From NCBI GenBank assembly GCA_023910675.1, contig JAAVWC010000003.1, positions 181,059 through 245,058 of the forward strand: 64,000 nt of DNA. The letters are read 5' to 3'. The notes below the pieces were generated by a model. It saw only the letters and a list, made by a program, of their open reading frames with translations, was not told the origin of the DNA and made no database searches. Shown here piece after piece: positions 43,295 through 52,948 of this stretch. The translations under genes and the position numbers were made by a program. The stretch comes from Gemmatimonas sp. (GTDB lineage: Bacteria > Gemmatimonadota > Gemmatimonadetes > Gemmatimonadales > Gemmatimonadaceae). Every line of letters starts with the position of its first letter. Positions within the stretch are counted from its first letter, which is position 1.

Positions 43295-44602
43295 TCAGCG
43301 CCGGTACACGGTCCCCCCCTTCATGACGAAACGCACCGCGCGCACGGCCGCGATACGCTGCGTGGGATCGCCCTGCACAGCCACCAAGTCGGCGAACAGG
43401 CCCGGGGCCACCCGGCCCAGCTCGTTCTCGCGGTGCATGATGCGGGCGTTCACGCTCGTGGCCGCCCTGAGGGCCTGCACCGGCGTCATCCCGTACTCCA
43501 CCATGAGCTCGAGCTCCAGGGCGTTGTTGCCGTGCGAGTATACCCCCACGTCGCTGCCGTTGCAAAGGGTGACCCCCGACGCCAGGGCATCACGGAACAT
43601 GCGCTTTTTCTGCGTGATGCCCGCAGGTTCGGGATCGACTCCCTTCTTCCAGCCACGGTAGCGTGTGGTACTCTCGGTCGCGGCCAGAGTAGGGCAGAAC
43701 GCCACGTTGCGCTGCTTCATGGCTTCGAATACCGCCGGCGTTGCGGCGTCGCCGTGCTCGATGACTTCAACGCCGGCCACGATGGCCCGCATCATCCCTT
43801 CGACCGTGCTTGCGTGCGCGACCACCGGCCGACCGCTCGACGACGCGGTCGATACGATCGCCTGCCACTCCGGCGCCGTAAACGTGGGGCGTGCCTCGCC
43901 GCGCGGTCCCCAACGGTAGTCCGCGTAAATCTTGATCCAGTCCGCGCCATGGCCGATCTGATCGCGCACGACGCGCGTCACCCCTTCCACCCCGTCCGCT
44001 TCTTCGGCGCCCTGCGGTACGCCGATCTCCGCGCCAAATCCTTTCGGACCGTATGAGCCCGTCGCCACAATCGCCTTCGTGGTCACGAACAACCGCGGCC
44101 CCGGAATGATTCCCTGTTCAACCGCTTCCTTGAGTCCCACGTCGGCGTAATCGGCGCCCTCCGTGCCCAGGTCACGCAGCATGGTGAAGCCCGCATCGAG
44201 CGTCGCCTTGAGATGGTTGACCGCACGCGCCGTACGCAGCGCCAGCGATTCGCGCAGCACTTGGTCGTTCCACGGCGTCTCGTCGTACGGGTGCAGCAGC
44301 ACGTGGCTGTGCAGGTCGCTGAGGCCGGGCATGAGCGTGGAACCGGCGAGCGTGATGCGCTCGGCATTCGACGGCACCGGAAGGGATGAAAGCGGGCCGG
44401 CCGCCGTGATCTTTTGTCCCGTAACGAGTACCGCCCAGCCTTTGTGGGGCCGATCGGTGGTGCCGTCGAACACGGCGTCGGGGACCAGCAGAATCGGCGA
44501 ATCCGCCGTTCGCGTGGACGCCTGTGCTTGGGCCGTACCACTCAGCAAGGCGAGCGCGAGGGTGGCCGCCGCAGCGGCAAGAGCAGTGGGGCGCAGCATC
44601 AT
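43295..44602 (-). CDS. Secreted metal-dependent amidohydrolase (prolidase/imidazolonepropionase-like)
   Basis: 435 residues from MMLRPTALAAAAATLA, with a signal peptide ending near GTAQA. The amidohydrolase metal ligands appear in order: GLSDLHSHVLLHP (HxH), ADWIKIYADY (the carboxylated Lys), RPVVAHAST (His), VEVIEHGD (His) and CNGSDVGVY (Asp). The closing LGRVAPGLFADLVAVQGDP is also typical. Relatives include Xaa-Pro dipeptidases and aryl-dipeptidases acting in the periplasm. Its ATG overlaps the DUF502 stop, so it is the middle gene of a DUF502-amidohydrolase-photolyase operon. Confidence 0.93.
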   Translation of the reverse strand: MMLRPTALAAAAATLALALLSGTAQAQASTRTADSPILLVPDAVFDGTTDRPHKGWAVLVTGQKITAAGPLSSLPVPSNAERITLAGSTLMPGLSDLHSHVLLHPYDETPWNDQVLRESLALRTARAVNHLKATLDAGFTMLRDLGTEGADYADVGLKEAVEQGIIPGPRLFVTTKAIVATGSYGPKGFGAEIGVPQGAEEADGVEGVTRVVRDQIGHGADWIKIYADYRWGPRGEARPTFTAPEWQAIVSTASSSGRPVVAHASTVEGMMRAIVAGVEVIEHGDAATPAVFEAMKQRNVAFCPTLAATESTTRYRGWKKGVDPEPAGITQKKRMFRDALASGVTLCNGSDVGVYSHGNNALELELMVEYGMTPVQALRAATSVNARIMHRENELGRVAPGLFADLVAVQGDPTQRIAAVRAVRFVMKGGTVYRR

Positions 44603-45192
44603 GAGGCGGGCGAAATGGCGGCGTTGTCGCCGGTGGACAGAGACGCGCGGACGATCCCCGACACGCCACCAGAAACGACAAAGGCCATGGCGTCGGCGCT
44701 GGCCACGTCGAGCGGATGCACCTGCGAGCGGTGCACGATGTACAACTGGCCGGAGAAATTGTACGAGTGCGGGCAGTACACAGCGACCTGGTCGTCGAGT
44801 CCCACATGCTCCAGCGCTTCCTTCGTGACGAATCCCATCAGGCGCACCGTTCCGTTTTGAACGATGTCCACCGTGACAGGTTTGTCGAACCGACGCTTTT
44901 CCCCGACAAAGGCGTTCAGCAGATCCTTGGTGGAGCCGTAGAGCAGGCGCACGAAGGGAAGGCGCGCCATGAGCGCTTCCAGCGCCGCCACCGCGGATCG
45001 CGTAAGCAGGTTGGAGCCGAGAAAGCCGAACAGGGTGATCAGGGCAACGGTCGCCACGAACCCCGCCCCGGGAATCGGCAGCCCGAGCCACCCATCCACG
45101 TTCCTGAACACCAGCCAACATACCCAAACCGTCACGGCCAGGGGCGCGAGCAGCACGAGCCCACGCGCGAAGTAGCCGAGTAACCGTCTCAT
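44599..45192 (-). CDS. DUF502-family membrane protein
   Basis: 197 residues from MRRLLGYFARGLVLLAP; AGG lies about 6 bases upstream, which favours this ATG over a GTG four codons earlier. Two membrane helices (LVLLAPLAVTVWVCWLVF and FVATVALITLFGFLGSNLL) are followed by a soluble domain with the family segments VRLLYGSTKDLLNAF, VRLMGFVTKEAL and VAVYCPHSYNFSGQLYIV. The family is widespread and its function is not established. It heads the operon with the amidohydrolase and diverges from the S9 peptidase across 119 bases. Confidence 0.92.
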   Translation of the reverse strand: MRRLLGYFARGLVLLAPLAVTVWVCWLVFRNVDGWLGLPIPGAGFVATVALITLFGFLGSNLLTRSAVAALEALMARLPFVRLLYGSTKDLLNAFVGEKRRFDKPVTVDIVQNGTVRLMGFVTKEALEHVGLDDQVAVYCPHSYNFSGQLYIVHRSQVHPLDVASADAMAFVVSGGVSGIVRASLSTGDNAAISPAS

Positions 45193-45311
45193 CGTAGTCC
45201 TCACGCGACCGCAGTCGCGCCGTTAGTCTATGGGTCGCGGGATGCCCCCCGAGCAACTTGGGGCCGTCGGCACCCGGCGACCAGTCCAGTTCCCGTCTCG
45301 CCCCCTCTCCG

Positions 45312-48293
45312 ATGCGATCGACCGGTATGCGTTCTCCCTCCGCCGGCGCGTTTGCGCGCGCCGCCGGTCTCCTCAGTGTGGCGGGCTTCCCGCTCACGCA
45401 AGGCCTCACGCTTGGCGCGCAGCCTGCGCCCGCCAACCCGTACACGGCGGTCTCGCGCTGGACGCCTCCCACGCTGTCGGCGGGCAAGAAGGCCATCACG
45501 CAGGATACCTACGACGCGTGGCGCACCATCTCCGGCCCGACCATCTCCAACGACGGCAAGTGGGTGGCCTATACGGTCAGCCCCGTGGTCGGTGAAGGCT
45601 CGCTGGTCGTGCGTGCCACCACGGGGAGCGCCGAGTACGCCAACATCGGGCGTGGCTTCACCGGCCGTCCCCAGTTGCAGCCCGCGGCCGACTCCGCGGC
45701 CCAATTCAGCGCACAACCGGCCCAGTTCAGCGCCGACTCGCGTGTGGTTGTCTTCACCATCTACCCCTCGCGCGCCGATGTCGAGCGCGCGCGAGCCCGC
45801 CGCGGGGCGCCACAGCCCCGGAACGGCATGGGGATCGTGAACGTCGCCGACGGCGCCGTGACGCGGGTGGCCAACGTGCGTTCGTACCGGCTCGCCCGGA
45901 ACGGCGGCAAGTTCCTCGCCTATCTGCTCGAAGACACCACCGCGGCGGCACGTCCCGCGGCCGGGGCCGGCGCGCCGGCACAGCCCGCTGGTCCTCGCCG
46001 CGAGAACGGTACCACGCTGGTCCTGCGCGATCTCGCCGCCGGTACCGACCTGCGCATCGAGGGCGTGACGAACTACGCCTTCGACGAAAACGAAGCATGG
46101 TTGGGCTACACCGTCTCGACGGCCGTGGGGACCAACAACGGCGCCTTCGTGCGCAACCTGGCCACCGGGGCCACCACGACGCTCGTGGCCGGACAGGCGA
46201 CCTATCGCGGCTGGGCCTTTGACCGAGCCGGCAAGCAGGTGGCCTTCGCGTCGGATCTCAACGACAGCACGCCGCGCCCGCGCTTCTCCGTCTACTACGC
46301 CTCGCTCGTCCCCGCCAAGGGCAAGCCGGTCGCGGCGCGCAAGCTCGTGGCCGCAACCGAGGCGCCGAACGGGCTCCTCATTGCCGAACGCGGGCAGGTG
46401 AGCTTCACGCGCGAAGGCACGGGGCTGATCTTCTCGCTGGCAAATGCACCGGCCGATTCCATTCCCGCCGATTCACTCGTCGACAAGGCCATCTACGATC
46501 TGTGGCACTGGAAAGACACGCAGATCATGCCGCAGCAAAAGGTCAACGCGAATCGTGATCGCAACCGCACGTATACGGCACTGTACACGCTCGCGGCCAA
46601 CAAGTGGACCCAGCTGGCCAACGACTCGCTGCGCGCCACCATCAGCAACGATGGCAAACGCGTCCTCGGCGTGAATAGCACCGAGTACGCCATTCCCCAG
46701 TTCTGGGGAGAGGGCGCGTCCGATGTCTATCTCATCGACCCGCTCACAGGCGCACGTACGCTCGTGGCCAAGCAGCTCGATGGGCAGGCGCAGCTGTCCC
46801 CCGGCGGCAACTTCATCACGTGGTTCGAGAAGGGGCAGTGGGTGGCGTACGCCGTGGCCACTGGCAAGAAGGTCGTGCTCACGGACAAGCTGCCGGTCAA
46901 GTTCCAGGACGAAGAGTTCGATTCGCCGGACATCCCGCCGCCGTACGGCCTGGGTGGATGGACCGCGGGTGACAAGCGGGTGCTCGTGTACGATCGCTTC
47001 GACGTCTGGGAGATCGACCCGTCAGGGCTGGCCGCCCCCGCCAACGTCACCGACGGCGAAGGGCGTCGCGCCGGTGTCACCTTCCGCGTGGTCGACCTCG
47101 ACCGCGACGAACCGTTCATCGACACGAGAACGCCGCTCCTGCTGCGCGCCGTCGATACGCTCACCAAATCCAGTGGCTTCTGGCGTGACAAGCTCGGCGT
47201 CGTCGCCGCGCCTGAGCGCATCATCATGGCCGACCGTAACTTTGGCGGCCTGCAGAAGGCGCGCGACGCCGAGCAGTACCTGCTCACGCAGAGCACGTAC
47301 CGCGAGTTCCCCGACCTGTGGACCGGCAACAGCATTGCGTCCACGACCAAGATCTCCGACGCCAACCCGCAGGACAGCGAGTATCCGCGCGGGACGGTCG
47401 AACTCGTGTCGTGGCTCAACGGCGATGGCATCCCGTTGCGTGGCCTGCTGTACAAGCCGGAGAACTTCGACGCCGCCAAGCAGTACCCGCTCATCGTGTA
47501 CTACTACGAGAAGCTCACGGATGGCCTGCACAACTACCAAGCGCCAAGCGGCCGGAATACCGTCAATCCGCTCGTCTACAACTCGCTCGGCTATCTCGTC
47601 TTCATGCCGGACATCGTGTATACCGACGGGCAGCCCGGACCGAGTGCAGCCAAGGCGATCATCCCCGGTGTGCAGTCGCTGATGGCCAAGGGCTTCGTCG
47701 ATCCCAAGCGCATGGGAATCACCGGCCAATCGTGGGGTGGCTACCAGACCAACTATCTCATCACCGTCACCAACATGTTCGCGGCGGCCGTGCCGAACGC
47801 CACGGTGGTGAACATGACGAGCGCGTACGGTGGCATTCGTTGGCAGAGCGGCCTGGCCCGCACGTTTCAGTACGAGCACACGCAGAGCCGTATTGGCGGA
47901 TCGCTCTGGCAGTATCCGGAGCGCTTCATCGAGAATTCTCCGCTCTTCCGTCTCGATCGCGTAACGACGCCCGTGCTCTTCATGGCGAACGACAACGACG
48001 GTGCCGTCCCCTGGTACCAGGGGATCGAGTTCTACGTCGCCATGCGGCGCCTGCAGAAGGAAGCGTACATGGTCGTCTACAATGGCGACGAGCATAATCC
48101 CACCAAGCGCGCCAACCAGAAGGACATCGACCGCAAGATGCAGGATTTCTTCGCGGTGAAACTTCTTGGGGCCGAAGCACCGTCTTGGATGGTTCGTGGC
48201 ATCCCGTTCCTCGAAAAGGGCCGGGATCAGGTGAAGATGACCCCTCAGCCTGCGCGTGCGACAACGCCCGCGGGAAATTCCGGAGGCAAGTGA
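45312..48293 (+). CDS. Secreted S9-family prolyl-oligopeptidase-like peptidase
   Basis: 993 residues from MRSTGMRSPSAGAFARA; a frame 18 codons longer starts at 45258 but adds no plausible leader. A signal peptide (to about LTLGAQ) precedes a long beta-propeller region with repeated TISNDGKWVAYTV- and TISNDGKRVLGVN-like blades. The C-terminal alpha/beta hydrolase domain has the nucleophile GQSWGGY, Asp in NDNDGAVPWYQG and His in NGDEHNP. It should cleave peptides in the periplasm. The stop overlaps the next gene by one base (TGATG). The Ala/Pro-rich insert in the propeller (about residues 212-232) is low complexity. Confidence 0.94.
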   Translation: MRSTGMRSPSAGAFARAAGLLSVAGFPLTQGLTLGAQPAPANPYTAVSRWTPPTLSAGKKAITQDTYDAWRTISGPTISNDGKWVAYTVSPVVGEGSLVVRATTGSAEYANIGRGFTGRPQLQPAADSAAQFSAQPAQFSADSRVVVFTIYPSRADVERARARRGAPQPRNGMGIVNVADGAVTRVANVRSYRLARNGGKFLAYLLEDTTAAARPAAGAGAPAQPAGPRRENGTTLVLRDLAAGTDLRIEGVTNYAFDENEAWLGYTVSTAVGTNNGAFVRNLATGATTTLVAGQATYRGWAFDRAGKQVAFASDLNDSTPRPRFSVYYASLVPAKGKPVAARKLVAATEAPNGLLIAERGQVSFTREGTGLIFSLANAPADSIPADSLVDKAIYDLWHWKDTQIMPQQKVNANRDRNRTYTALYTLAANKWTQLANDSLRATISNDGKRVLGVNSTEYAIPQFWGEGASDVYLIDPLTGARTLVAKQLDGQAQLSPGGNFITWFEKGQWVAYAVATGKKVVLTDKLPVKFQDEEFDSPDIPPPYGLGGWTAGDKRVLVYDRFDVWEIDPSGLAAPANVTDGEGRRAGVTFRVVDLDRDEPFIDTRTPLLLRAVDTLTKSSGFWRDKLGVVAAPERIIMADRNFGGLQKARDAEQYLLTQSTYREFPDLWTGNSIASTTKISDANPQDSEYPRGTVELVSWLNGDGIPLRGLLYKPENFDAAKQYPLIVYYYEKLTDGLHNYQAPSGRNTVNPLVYNSLGYLVFMPDIVYTDGQPGPSAAKAIIPGVQSLMAKGFVDPKRMGITGQSWGGYQTNYLITVTNMFAAAVPNATVVNMTSAYGGIRWQSGLARTFQYEHTQSRIGGSLWQYPERFIENSPLFRLDRVTTPVLFMANDNDGAVPWYQGIEFYVAMRRLQKEAYMVVYNGDEHNPTKRANQKDIDRKMQDFFAVKLLGAEAPSWMVRGIPFLEKGRDQVKMTPQPARATTPAGNSGGK

Positions 48294-49084
48294 TGGCGGC
48301 GGACGAGATCGACTATCAGATCATTGGTGATGACCTGCAGGCGGTGATCATCACGCTCGACCCGGGCGAATCGGTGTTCGCCGAGGCCGGCGCGATGATG
48401 TTCATGCGGGAAGGCATCACCATGGCGACCACACTCGACCCGAATGCGTCCAGCGGGTCGCTCTTCGACAAGCTGGTCGGGGCGGGAAAACGTGTGCTCG
48501 CCGGCGACTCGTTCTTCGTCACGCTCTTCGGAAACAACGGAGCACGCCGGGCCGACGTGGGCTTCGCGGCGCCGTCCCCAGGCAAGATCGTGCCGCTCAA
48601 TCTTCGCGATTGGGGCGGCACCGTCATGGCGCAGAAAGACAGCTTTCTCTGCGCGGCGCGCGGCATCGATATCTCGGTCGCGTTCACGCGCCGCATCGGC
48701 GCCGGGTTCTTCGGCGGTGAAGGCTTCATCCTGCAGAAACTGCAGGGGGACGGCCTCGCCTTTCTGCACGCGTCGGGAACGCTGCACGCCATCGATCTCG
48801 CGCCCGGCGAGAAGCTGCGCGTCGACACCGGCTGTCTGGTGGCCTTCCAACCGTCGGTCGACTACGACATCCAGCGCGTTCCTGGCGTTAAGACAGCGCT
48901 GTTCGGTGGCGAAGGGTTGTTCTTCGTCCAGATGACGGGCCCGGGACGTGTCATTCTGCAGACGCTGCCCTTCTCGCGCCTGGCGGACCGTATCGTCTCC
49001 GCCTCCCCCAAGCTCGGCGGGCAGCGCAAGGGGGAAGGGTCGGTGCTGGGCGGCCTCGGCGGGCTGCTCGACGGCGACAACTGA
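48293..49084 (+). CDS. AIM24/TIGR00266-family protein
   Basis: 263 residues from MAADEIDYQIIGDDLQAVI. The double beta-helix family marks are present: VFAEAGAMMFM, KDSFLCAARGIDIS, FFGGEGFILQKLQGDGLAFLH (with the last Leu-His), DTGCLVAFQPSVDYDI and FGGEGLFFVQMTGPGRVILQ. It is soluble, with a Gly-rich tail (GGLGGLLDGDN). Bacterial members are of unknown function; the mitochondrial AIM24 supports inner-membrane organisation. Translationally coupled to the S9 peptidase. Confidence 0.93.
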   Translation: MAADEIDYQIIGDDLQAVIITLDPGESVFAEAGAMMFMREGITMATTLDPNASSGSLFDKLVGAGKRVLAGDSFFVTLFGNNGARRADVGFAAPSPGKIVPLNLRDWGGTVMAQKDSFLCAARGIDISVAFTRRIGAGFFGGEGFILQKLQGDGLAFLHASGTLHAIDLAPGEKLRVDTGCLVAFQPSVDYDIQRVPGVKTALFGGEGLFFVQMTGPGRVILQTLPFSRLADRIVSASPKLGGQRKGEGSVLGGLGGLLDGDN

Positions 49085-49130
49085 GCACGCGGGCACCGTT
49101 TCACGACGGCTGCCGTTTTGTCACTAACCT

Positions 49131-49172
49131 GACGGTTCGGGGTCATGGCTCCCTCCATGGCCGCGAACCGTC
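49131..49172 (+). promoter_or_regulatory. Two-tier dyad just upstream of speA
   Basis: An outer perfect 9-bp pair (GACGGTTCG / CGAACCGTC) encloses an equal 4-base internal loop and an inner 5-bp pair (CATGG / CCATG) with a 6-base loop. It ends 15 bases before the speA ATG, and directly after it lies TAGCTT (49173-49178), a possible -10. It may be an operator in the -35 region or, if transcribed, a structured leader. No Shine-Dalgarno is visible before speA. Confidence 0.55.
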
Positions 49173-49187
49173 TAGCTTTCCGCCCCT

Positions 49188-51146
49188 ATGGCAACTCGTA
49201 TCCAGCCCGTCGCCCTGCCGGCCACCGCCGAGCCGTGGTCCATCGATGCCGCCCGCGCCCTCTACAACGTAGAAGGGTGGGGCGCCGGTTATTTCGACGT
49301 CAACGAGCGGGGCCACGTCGTCGTGCGCCCCGATCCCGAACGTCCGCATCTGCAGCTCGATCTGCGCGACCTCGCGGCGGATCTCGAGGGGCAAGGCATT
49401 CAGTTGCCCGTCCTGCTGCGCTTCTCCGATATTCTGCGCTCGCGCATCGAAACGCTCTCAGAGCGCTTCGCCAACGCGATCAAAGAATTCGAATACACCG
49501 GCGGCTACACGACCGTGTATCCGATCAAGGTGAATCAGCAGCGGCACGTCGTCGAAGAAATCGTGCAGTTCGGCAAGACGCACGGCGTCGGCCTCGAATG
49601 CGGCTCCAAGCCGGAGTTGCAGGCGGTGCTTGGTCTTTCCGAAAGCACCGAGCATCTCATCGTGTGCAACGGGTACAAGGACCACGAGTTCATGCGCCTC
49701 GCGCTCATGGGGCAGAAGCTCGGGCACAAGGTGTTCATCGTGCTCGAGCAGGTGAGTGAGCTTGAAGTGCTGCTCGAAGTGGCGGAAGAGCTTGGCGTGA
49801 AGCCCACCTGCGGCGTGCGCGTGAAGCTGGCCAGCGAAGGCGCCGGCCGCTGGGCCCAGAGTGGTGGCGAAAAGAGCAAGTTCGGCCTCAGCTCGGCCGA
49901 ACTCATCAAGCTCATCGACCGGCTGGAGCAGGCGGGAAAGCTCGATACGCTCAAGCTCATCCACTTTCACCTTGGCAGCCAGATCACGGACATCCGCTTC
50001 ATCAAGTCCGGGCTGCAGGAAGTCGCGCGCTTCTACCTCGAACTGCGCGCGCTGGGCGTCGACATCTCACACGTCGATGTGGGCGGTGGCCTCGGTATCG
50101 ACTACGACGGCACCAACTCCACGAACAATGCCAGCGTCAACTACACGCTGCAGGAGTACGCCAACGATGTGATCTACACCATCGGAGAAGCGTGCCGCGA
50201 AGCCGAGTTGCCCATGCCGCATGTGATCAGTGAGTCGGGGCGCGCCCTCACGGCGCACCATGCGCTGCTGCTCATCAAGGTCATCGACGTCGAGTCGCAG
50301 GCCGAGCAGCCCGTGCCGCAGCTCACCGACGACGACCACTCACTGTTGCACGAGATGTACGAAGATTGGCGCACACTCACCGAGCGTGAGCCCAAGATGC
50401 GCAAGGTGTTGGAAGTGTTCCACGACGCGTCCTTCGACAAGGAGCGCGCGCGCCAGTACTTCAATTCTGGCGTGCTCAACCTCCGCGGGCTGGCCAAGGC
50501 CGAAGTGCTGTGGTTGGCCACCATCAATGCGGTGTATCGCATCGCCAAGGCCGATTCGGATACGTACGAAGACATTCTGCCGGAACTCGAGTCGTCGCTC
50601 GTCGACCGCTACTTCTGCAACTTCTCGCTCTTCCAGTCGCTTCCCGACAGCTGGGCCATCGATCAGCTCTTCCCGATCATGCCCATTCACCGCTTGCAGG
50701 ACGAGCCGGTTCGTCGCGGCACCCTGCAAGACGTGACCTGCGATTCCGACGGCAAGATCGATCGGTTCGTGGGCGACAAGAACGGTCGCCCCAGCCTCGA
50801 GCTGCACGAGTTCCGCGATGGCGAAGACTACATTCTCGGCATTTTCCTGACGGGGGCGTACCAGGAAATTCTGGGTGATCTGCACAACCTGTTCGGTGAC
50901 ACCAACGCCGTGCACGTCCGTATGAACGAGCACGGGGCCTACGACATCACCGACATGGTCGAGGGCGACACGGTCACTGAAGTGCTGAACTATGTCCAGT
51001 TCGGCGCATCGCAGCTGCTCGCCACCTTCCGCCGCAAGGTGAATTCGTCGAAGGGACTGTCCCGTGACGAAATGAATGCCTTCATCGCCGACTACGTCGC
51101 CGGCCTCGAGGGCTACACCTATCTCGAAGGGGAAGCCGCACGATGA
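49188..51146 (+). CDS. speA: Biosynthetic arginine decarboxylase
   Basis: 652 residues, the family length. PLP-binding Lys in VYPIKVNQQRHVVEEI, GLECGSKPEL, FHLGSQITDIRFIKSGL, the Gly-rich phosphate site VDVGGGLGIDYDGTNS and the Arg/Glu segment HVISESGRALTAHH are all clear. The catalytic C-terminal region has RFVGDKNGRP and LGIFLTGAYQEILGDLHNLFGD. It converts arginine to agmatine, the first step of putrescine and spermidine synthesis. It is cytosolic. The Yip1 gene overlaps its stop (ATGA). Upstream is an unusual dyad that may control it. Confidence 0.96.
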   Translation: MATRIQPVALPATAEPWSIDAARALYNVEGWGAGYFDVNERGHVVVRPDPERPHLQLDLRDLAADLEGQGIQLPVLLRFSDILRSRIETLSERFANAIKEFEYTGGYTTVYPIKVNQQRHVVEEIVQFGKTHGVGLECGSKPELQAVLGLSESTEHLIVCNGYKDHEFMRLALMGQKLGHKVFIVLEQVSELEVLLEVAEELGVKPTCGVRVKLASEGAGRWAQSGGEKSKFGLSSAELIKLIDRLEQAGKLDTLKLIHFHLGSQITDIRFIKSGLQEVARFYLELRALGVDISHVDVGGGLGIDYDGTNSTNNASVNYTLQEYANDVIYTIGEACREAELPMPHVISESGRALTAHHALLLIKVIDVESQAEQPVPQLTDDDHSLLHEMYEDWRTLTEREPKMRKVLEVFHDASFDKERARQYFNSGVLNLRGLAKAEVLWLATINAVYRIAKADSDTYEDILPELESSLVDRYFCNFSLFQSLPDSWAIDQLFPIMPIHRLQDEPVRRGTLQDVTCDSDGKIDRFVGDKNGRPSLELHEFRDGEDYILGIFLTGAYQEILGDLHNLFGDTNAVHVRMNEHGAYDITDMVEGDTVTEVLNYVQFGASQLLATFRRKVNSSKGLSRDEMNAFIADYVAGLEGYTYLEGEAAR

Positions 51147-51868
51147 GCGAAGCCGCCGCCGCACCAGCGCAGCAGGGAAGCGTCTGGGAAGATTGCCTCG
51201 AGGTGCTGTGGGCGCCGGCGACGGTCTTTGACCGGTCGCGTGCGCGCGGCGTTGGGATGTATCTGCTGGTGCTCACCGCGATCCTCGCGGTCATCATCGT
51301 CGCGACCAAAGGATTGTTGCAGCCGTATGTCGACGCGAATTACGACATGCAGGTCATCCAGATGGCCAAGCAGACGCAGAAGCCCATGCCCGCCGAAGCG
51401 GTGGCGGCAGGGCGCACCGCAGCCGGGTACGTCTTCCTCGGGTTAGCGGCCTTGACCCCGGTTCTCTCCGGACTGCTGGGTGGGCTGGCCAATTGGGGCG
51501 GGGCCAAGATCCTTCGCGTCCCGCTGACGCTGGGCCGCGCCGTGTTCATCGCCACGTTGGCGAGTGTGCCGCGTGTCTTGAGCTTCCTGTCTACCGCAGT
51601 CCAGGGGGCGGTGCTCGACACCTCCAACGTGACGTCGCTCTTCTCGGCGTCGCTCGGCCCCGCGCGCTTCGCCGATCCCGCGACGACCTCGCCCGCCATT
51701 CTGGGATTGTTGGCGAGCATCGACGTTTTTGCCGTGTGGACGATCGTCATCACGGCCATCGGCGTCAGCGTCGTGACCAAGACCTCGCGCAGTTCCGGGT
51801 GGCTTGTGTCGGTGGTGGCGTGGGCGCTGGTGGTGCTGCTGTCGTTGGTTCCGGCGGCGTTGACGTGA
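51143..51868 (+). CDS. Yip1-domain membrane protein
   Basis: 241 residues. The N-terminal SVWEDCLEVLWAPATVFDRSR is the Yip1-type leader (a family that often reads W..P...F). Five hydrophobic helices follow, including YLLVLTAILAVIIVATKG and YVFLGLAALTPVLSGLLGGLA. The bacterial role of the family is unknown. Its ATG lies inside the speA stop, so it is co-expressed with arginine decarboxylase. Whether it has any polyamine role is open. Confidence 0.82.
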   Translation: MSEAAAAPAQQGSVWEDCLEVLWAPATVFDRSRARGVGMYLLVLTAILAVIIVATKGLLQPYVDANYDMQVIQMAKQTQKPMPAEAVAAGRTAAGYVFLGLAALTPVLSGLLGGLANWGGAKILRVPLTLGRAVFIATLASVPRVLSFLSTAVQGAVLDTSNVTSLFSASLGPARFADPATTSPAILGLLASIDVFAVWTIVITAIGVSVVTKTSRSSGWLVSVVAWALVVLLSLVPAALT

Positions 51869-51957
51869 GCCGGTAACGCGCCGGGCGGGACAACGGCGGG
51901 GCGGGGCGATACGTTGTAGGTCCATACGCAGTTCCTCCCGCCCTCCCGCCGCACCCG

Positions 51958-52830
51958 ATGCAATTCGACGCCAAGCTTCTGCTGCTCATCGGCCTCGGTC
52001 TCGTGGCCGTGTATCACGTGGTTTCCCTTGTCCGCGGCCTCCCCAAGCTTGGCTCCGTCAAGCCAACCGTCGGCTTGATCCTCCACGGCACGGTCACCGA
52101 TTTCTTCGATACGCTCGGTATCGGCTCGTTCGCGACCAGCACGACGATCTACCGCGCCACCAAGTGGGTGAAGGACTCGCTCATTCCCGGCACGCTCAAC
52201 GCCGGGCACACCATGTCGACGCTCGCGCAGGCGTTCATCTACACGCAGGTCGTCGAAGTAGACTCCGTCACGCTCGTCGGAATGATCGTCGCCGCCGTGG
52301 TCGGATCGTGGGTGGGCGCCGGTCTCGTCGCCAAATGGCCCACGCAGCGCATTCAGTTGGGCATGGGACTCTGCCTCGCCGCTGCCGCCGTACTTACGGT
52401 CGCTCAGGCCGCCGGCAAAATTCCAGGCGGCGGCGAGGCGATTGGGCTCACCGGGGTAAAGCTCGGTGTCGCGCTGTTCGGCAATTTCGTACTCGGTATT
52501 CTCATGACCATCGGCATCGGCCTGTATGGCCCGTGTCTATTGCTGGTGAGCATGCTCGGCATGACCCCCGCGGCCGGTTTCCCCATCATGATGGGTTCGT
52601 GCGCGTTCCTCATGCCCTTTGCCAGTGACCGCTTCATCCGGCTGGGCAAGGTCGATCCGCGTGCCGTCGTCGGCAACATCATTGGCGGGCTTCCGGCGGT
52701 ACTCATTGCGGCGCTCATCGTGAAGTCGCTGCCGCTGACCGCGCTGCGCTGGCTGGTCGCGGTCGTGGTGGCGTATACGGCGATTACGCTGATTCTGTCG
52801 GCGCGGCGCCCGAGCGAAGCCACCGCCTGA
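51958..52830 (+). CDS. TauE/SafE-family membrane permease
   Basis: 290 residues from MQFDAKLLLLIGLGLVAVYH. Eight hydrophobic helices in two similar halves are visible, with GTVTDFFDTLGIGSFATSTT in the first half and FGNFVLGILMTIGIGLYGP in the second. This is the internal repeat of the sulfite/organosulfonate exporter family. Such proteins export or import sulfite, sulfoacetate or related anions; the substrate here is unknown. It is 89 bases after the Yip1 gene and ends at a strong bidirectional hairpin shared with sodA. Confidence 0.9.
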   Translation: MQFDAKLLLLIGLGLVAVYHVVSLVRGLPKLGSVKPTVGLILHGTVTDFFDTLGIGSFATSTTIYRATKWVKDSLIPGTLNAGHTMSTLAQAFIYTQVVEVDSVTLVGMIVAAVVGSWVGAGLVAKWPTQRIQLGMGLCLAAAAVLTVAQAAGKIPGGGEAIGLTGVKLGVALFGNFVLGILMTIGIGLYGPCLLLVSMLGMTPAAGFPIMMGSCAFLMPFASDRFIRLGKVDPRAVVGNIIGGLPAVLIAALIVKSLPLTALRWLVAVVVAYTAITLILSARRPSEATA

Positions 52831-52867
52831 TCGTAGCGGCACTACGGACGGACAAACGCACCACCCC

Positions 52868-52921
52868 AAACACGAACCCACGACCCGGAACTGATCAGTT
52901 CCGAGTCGTGGGTTCGTGTTT
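52868..52921. terminator. Bidirectional terminator between the TauE/SafE gene and sodA
   Basis: AAACACGAACCCACGAC pairs perfectly with GTCGTGGGTTCGTGTTT over 17 bp. Inside, after a 2-base mismatch on each side, GGAACTGA pairs with TCAGTTCC. T runs lie at the exit in both directions (TTTT on the plus strand, and the complementary A run on the other side). It sits between two convergent genes and should stop both. Confidence 0.88.
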
Positions 52922-52948
52922 TGCACTCAGAGTAGCGACCGCCGATGC

